From: Combretum micranthum | Lineage: Eukaryota; Streptophyta; Magnoliopsida; Myrtales; Combretaceae | Length of the DNA stretch: 64,000 bases | NCBI GenBank assembly: GCA_024138025.1 | Contig: JAMXBD010000696.1 | Location: 496,001-560,000 of the forward strand | Reading direction: 5' to 3' | In this document: piece by piece, positions 61,454 through 64,000 of the stretch | Numbering within the stretch: position 1 is the first letter of the stretch | How the letters are laid out: the number at the start of each line of letters is the position of its first letter | The notes under the pieces: model-generated | The model's input: only the letters and a program-made list of their open reading frames with translations | Told to the model about the DNA's origin: nothing | Databases searched by the model: none | Translations under genes and position numbers: made by a program

Positions 61454-62424
61454 TGAGGTACTGCCACAAAGCAACTCTAAATCTATAAGCATAATCTTAT
61501 AATGCAACCACAATGCACATATATATCCTCAAGCTCTATGAGGATTGTAGGCTAGAACTTTGAGCTATATTTAACTCTCTTGACACATGTGCTTCCATTT
61601 ATTTTGATATTTGATGGAACAAGTGGAGCAAAAATTTATGCATGAGTGTAACATGTCATTAGATAGATAAACATTAAATCAATGATAAATGATTGATTGC
61701 ACTGAGGAAAATTAATGACTCATATAGAATAAAACATATATTTAACCCCAAATCAGATACCTATAAACTATCACTTAATAAGAAGATATTCTTAATTAGA
61801 TTTGATAATGCCTCGACAACTATCAAGCATAAACGACCTAAAGGATTTGTGTTAGCCCATATTAGGTAGGAGTATTTTTCCATATTAGGTATGCATTACA
61901 TATGTTGAACTTATGTATTGAGAGTGGAATGGGATCATTAAAGATCATACATAAGATATTTATCATGTATTATATTATTGATCACCCCATGGTAAATAGA
62001 GTATGGAAAAAGCGGCGCATGGATCACCCTATGAGTTTAGAAAATTTAGGAAAGATATGCAACATCAATAGAACTTTACATACCAGCTCCTTACCAATAC
62101 GGTAGATTATACGAACCTATTATGTAGTTCTACTCTCATAAGCATACCGAACATACCATTGCATCCAAACGATGAGCTGACATGTACTAATTTTCTTTCT
62201 ACTTTTAAAGTTTTTTATTTTTATTTTTTTACGAGTGTACAATGACATTCTCACTAATGTATAGCTTAACTATTCATCTCTTCTTATTTGAGGCTCTTGA
62301 CATGTTTGATACATTATGTAAGCTTTAGTATGATGTAATCATGCAAATGAGCGCCTAACATATGACATGGAATATATCTATATGCAATGCAACAAGCATG
62401 GAAGAAGCATGGGGGTGGATGGAG
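61454..62424. other. Intergenic, possible remains of a hAT element
   Basis: AT-rich with short frames only. It precedes a hAT transposase relic on the same strand and may contain unrecognisable upstream parts of that gene. Confidence 0.35.
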
Positions 62425-62760
62425 AGTAGGAGCTACTTAGAAATTGACAAATATCTTATTACTAAGTTTGAGTTCGACAACAATATCAGTGTGTGAGACT
62501 GATCTATTGAACTGGTGGAAGCAATACCAAAAGACTTATCCCATTTTCTCCCTCATTGCAAGGCATGTACTTATAGCATCGACATCAACAGTATTAGTGG
62601 AGTAGATTTTCAGCTGTGCGAGAAATATATTGGACGATTTACAAGTCATAACTATTGTTTATTACTGTTGAAGTCTAGCTTACATAGATGATTGGAACAT
62701 GATAGATAGATGCATATAGGAGATCATGTGGATGACTTGCAAGGAGGATAACTACTTCAG
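62425..62760 (+). pseudogene. hAT transposase C-terminal dimerisation domain, relic
   Basis: Reading across frames gives SYLEIDKYLITKFEFDNN, then DLLNWWKQYQKTYPIFSLIARHVLIASTSTVLVE and IFSCARNILDD. This is the conserved C-terminal block of plant hAT transposases (LxWWK...YP-LS-MA-D-L-I--S-V-SE-FS--GR-LD). Stops after SV and VE, and frameshifts, show it is dead. Upstream catalytic parts were not recognised. Confidence 0.78.
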
Positions 62761-63110
62761 TGATTACATCTCCTTAGGTGAAAGCACCATGGCATCAATG
62801 CATAAACTAATGCAAGGTGAGTAGATGTAAACTCCGTCGTCAATTTATTACAAAGAAAATGTTTTGTTAGGTATGTAGAATACATTTGATTTTTTTTTAT
62901 AAATTAACCGATGTTTTTATAATTACATAGGCCCCTCTAAATATTTTTTAATCCAAAAACTAACAAATTCAATTGAGATAACCTATATGTTTTGGGAGTC
63001 ATTAATGATTATTAATCACATAAAATTGACTCCACATTTTGGAATTAAATTGAACCAATATACCAAAGTTTTTTTTTATTTAACAAAAGGATAAATTACA
63101 TCAGAAGGTA
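62761..63110. other. Spacer, nothing recognised
   Basis: AT-rich sequence with no open frame of note between the hAT relic and the retroelement end. Confidence 0.4.
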
Positions 63111-64000
63111 TGATGAAGGTACAATTGCACCAAGTTCGTCTCAATAAATTCAAGTTCTTGAAGGAATGATTACACGAAATAGAGCCAAAAAGCTTTGGGA
63201 AAGATTTCAAGGATTTGTGCAAAAATTTGTTGAAGATCAATCCAAGCTCACCAACATCGATTTAGAACAACAAAAATGAAGTCTTTTACTATCATTTTCA
63301 CAACCCAGAAGGATAATACAACATCACCAATGAAAATCAGTCCAGAGCCGCCTGTTTTGGGTTCAACACCGATAGTGCAAAGACCAATGTCGTCGGGCTT
63401 CATTTAATTTATGTCTTTTCGAATTTCTATTTTTTTAATAATTTAGGGATTAATTATAATTATGTTTTCAGTTACGTTATCAGTTACGTAACTGCCACAA
63501 TTATAGCTTTTTTTTTTTTTTTCAGTTACGTTATTAGTTACGTAACTGCCACAATTATATTTTTTCTTCAGTTACGTTATCAGTTACGTAACCGCCACAA
63601 TTATGATTTTTCAATTACGTAACTGCCTTGTGATAGCCTATATATTAAGGCTAGTATCAGAGATAGAAAATCATATTACATAATACATTTTTCATTGTGA
63701 AATATAATTTGAGAGAAATCCTTTCTCTTTGAGTTCTTTTGAGAACTTAAGATTTCTTCAAGAATTTGAATTCTTGTTGAGTTCATCATTATACCAAGGT
63801 TCTAGGTCAGTATATCCAACAAGGTCGCGATTATCATATCAAGGTTCTTTGGATTACTCAACCGTAGGGTCGAGGTCAATTCCATCTTATCATACCAAGG
63901 TTCGTGAAGTTTCAGATCCAAATCTGAATATTTCATTGGGTCAAGGTCCGCCTTCTTGACTCTTAGAGTCCGAGAAATTCAAGATCCATGCGAAGCACGC
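63111..64000 (+). mobile_element. Probable Ty3/gypsy pol tail and LTR, running off the window
   Basis: Around 63158-63282 the plus strand encodes GMITRNRAKKLWERFQGFVQKF and EDQSKLTNIDLEQQK, the TRxRAK-type end of a gypsy polyprotein that overlaps the start of its LTR. A TATATATTAA (about 63639) and a T-rich, CTTTGAGTTCTTTTGAG-like leader follow, consistent with an LTR promoter and R/U5. The left LTR border is not placed and the right end lies outside the window. Confidence 0.55.
63467..63627. repeat. Palindromic tandem repeats (AGTTACGTAACT) in the LTR
   Basis: Units start at 63467, 63521 and 63567, with a partial unit at 63610. Each has TTCAGTTACGTTAT, then CAGTTACGTAACTGCCACAA. Spacing varies (54, 46, 43) through poly-T length. 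AGTTACGTAACT is a perfect palindrome with one variant in the third unit. Confidence 0.9.

Overview
This window looks like AT-rich nuclear DNA of a dicot plant. The genes have canonical GT-AG introns, two of the products are plastid or mitochondrial proteins of plant type, and long intergenic stretches are filled with nested plant LTR retrotransposons, MITEs and microsatellites. I cannot name the species. I see no bacterial operons, CRISPR arrays, rRNA or intact tRNA genes.

Five host genes can be supported. They are the 3' end of a pectin methylesterase (1-635, +), a single-exon PHD/RING-like zinc-finger protein (2377-3207, -), a five-exon organellar ribosomal protein L3 (16412-20114, -), a four-exon calcium-activated RelA/SpoT homologue, CRSH (54078-56853, +), and a two-exon LEA_4-type protein with a hydrophobic N-terminus (57143-58358, -). 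All exon joins of the last three keep frame. CRSH and the LEA gene converge with 289 bp between their stop codons. From memory, Arabidopsis carries a PHD-finger gene, organellar L3, CRSH and a LEA gene in a compact cluster near At3g17460-At3g17520. If so, this is a conserved gene block stretched by transposons: about 34 kb separates L3 from CRSH here.

Layout: 1-3.2 kb, two genes. 3.2-16.4 kb, intergenic, with a hAT-type MITE that has a perfect 8-bp target-site duplication (TSD), fold-back MITEs, tandem duplications, likely LTR remnants and a cluster of one MITE family. 16.4-20.1 kb, L3. 20.4-24.0 kb, a large terminal-inverted-repeat (TIR) element with a MULE-like protein remnant. 24.9-26.1 kb, a second TIR element. 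26.3-38.2 kb, two Athila/Tat-like Ty3/gypsy relics in tandem; the second holds gag and protease but no recognisable RT or integrase, and is interrupted by a 1.9-kb solo LTR with perfect TSDs. 38.4-50.2 kb, a minus-strand Ty3/gypsy element with initiator-Met primer site, gag, PR, RT, RNase H and INT remnants; its integrase is split by a 3.7-kb solo LTR with perfect TSDs, and its 5' LTR is split by a TIR element with internal CT-rich tandem repeats. 50.2-51.3 kb, a further gag-like relic. 54.1-58.4 kb, CRSH and LEA. 59.5-61.4 kb, a non-autonomous hAT element with a perfect 8-bp TSD and a MITE nested inside. 62.4-62.8 kb, a hAT transposase C-terminal relic. 63.1 kb to the end, a probable gypsy LTR with palindromic tandem repeats.

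How the genes relate: L3 serves organellar translation and CRSH makes (p)ppGpp in plastids in response to calcium. The LEA gene has DRE and ABRE motifs upstream and is probably stress-induced. No functional coupling among them is shown by the sequence beyond their proximity.
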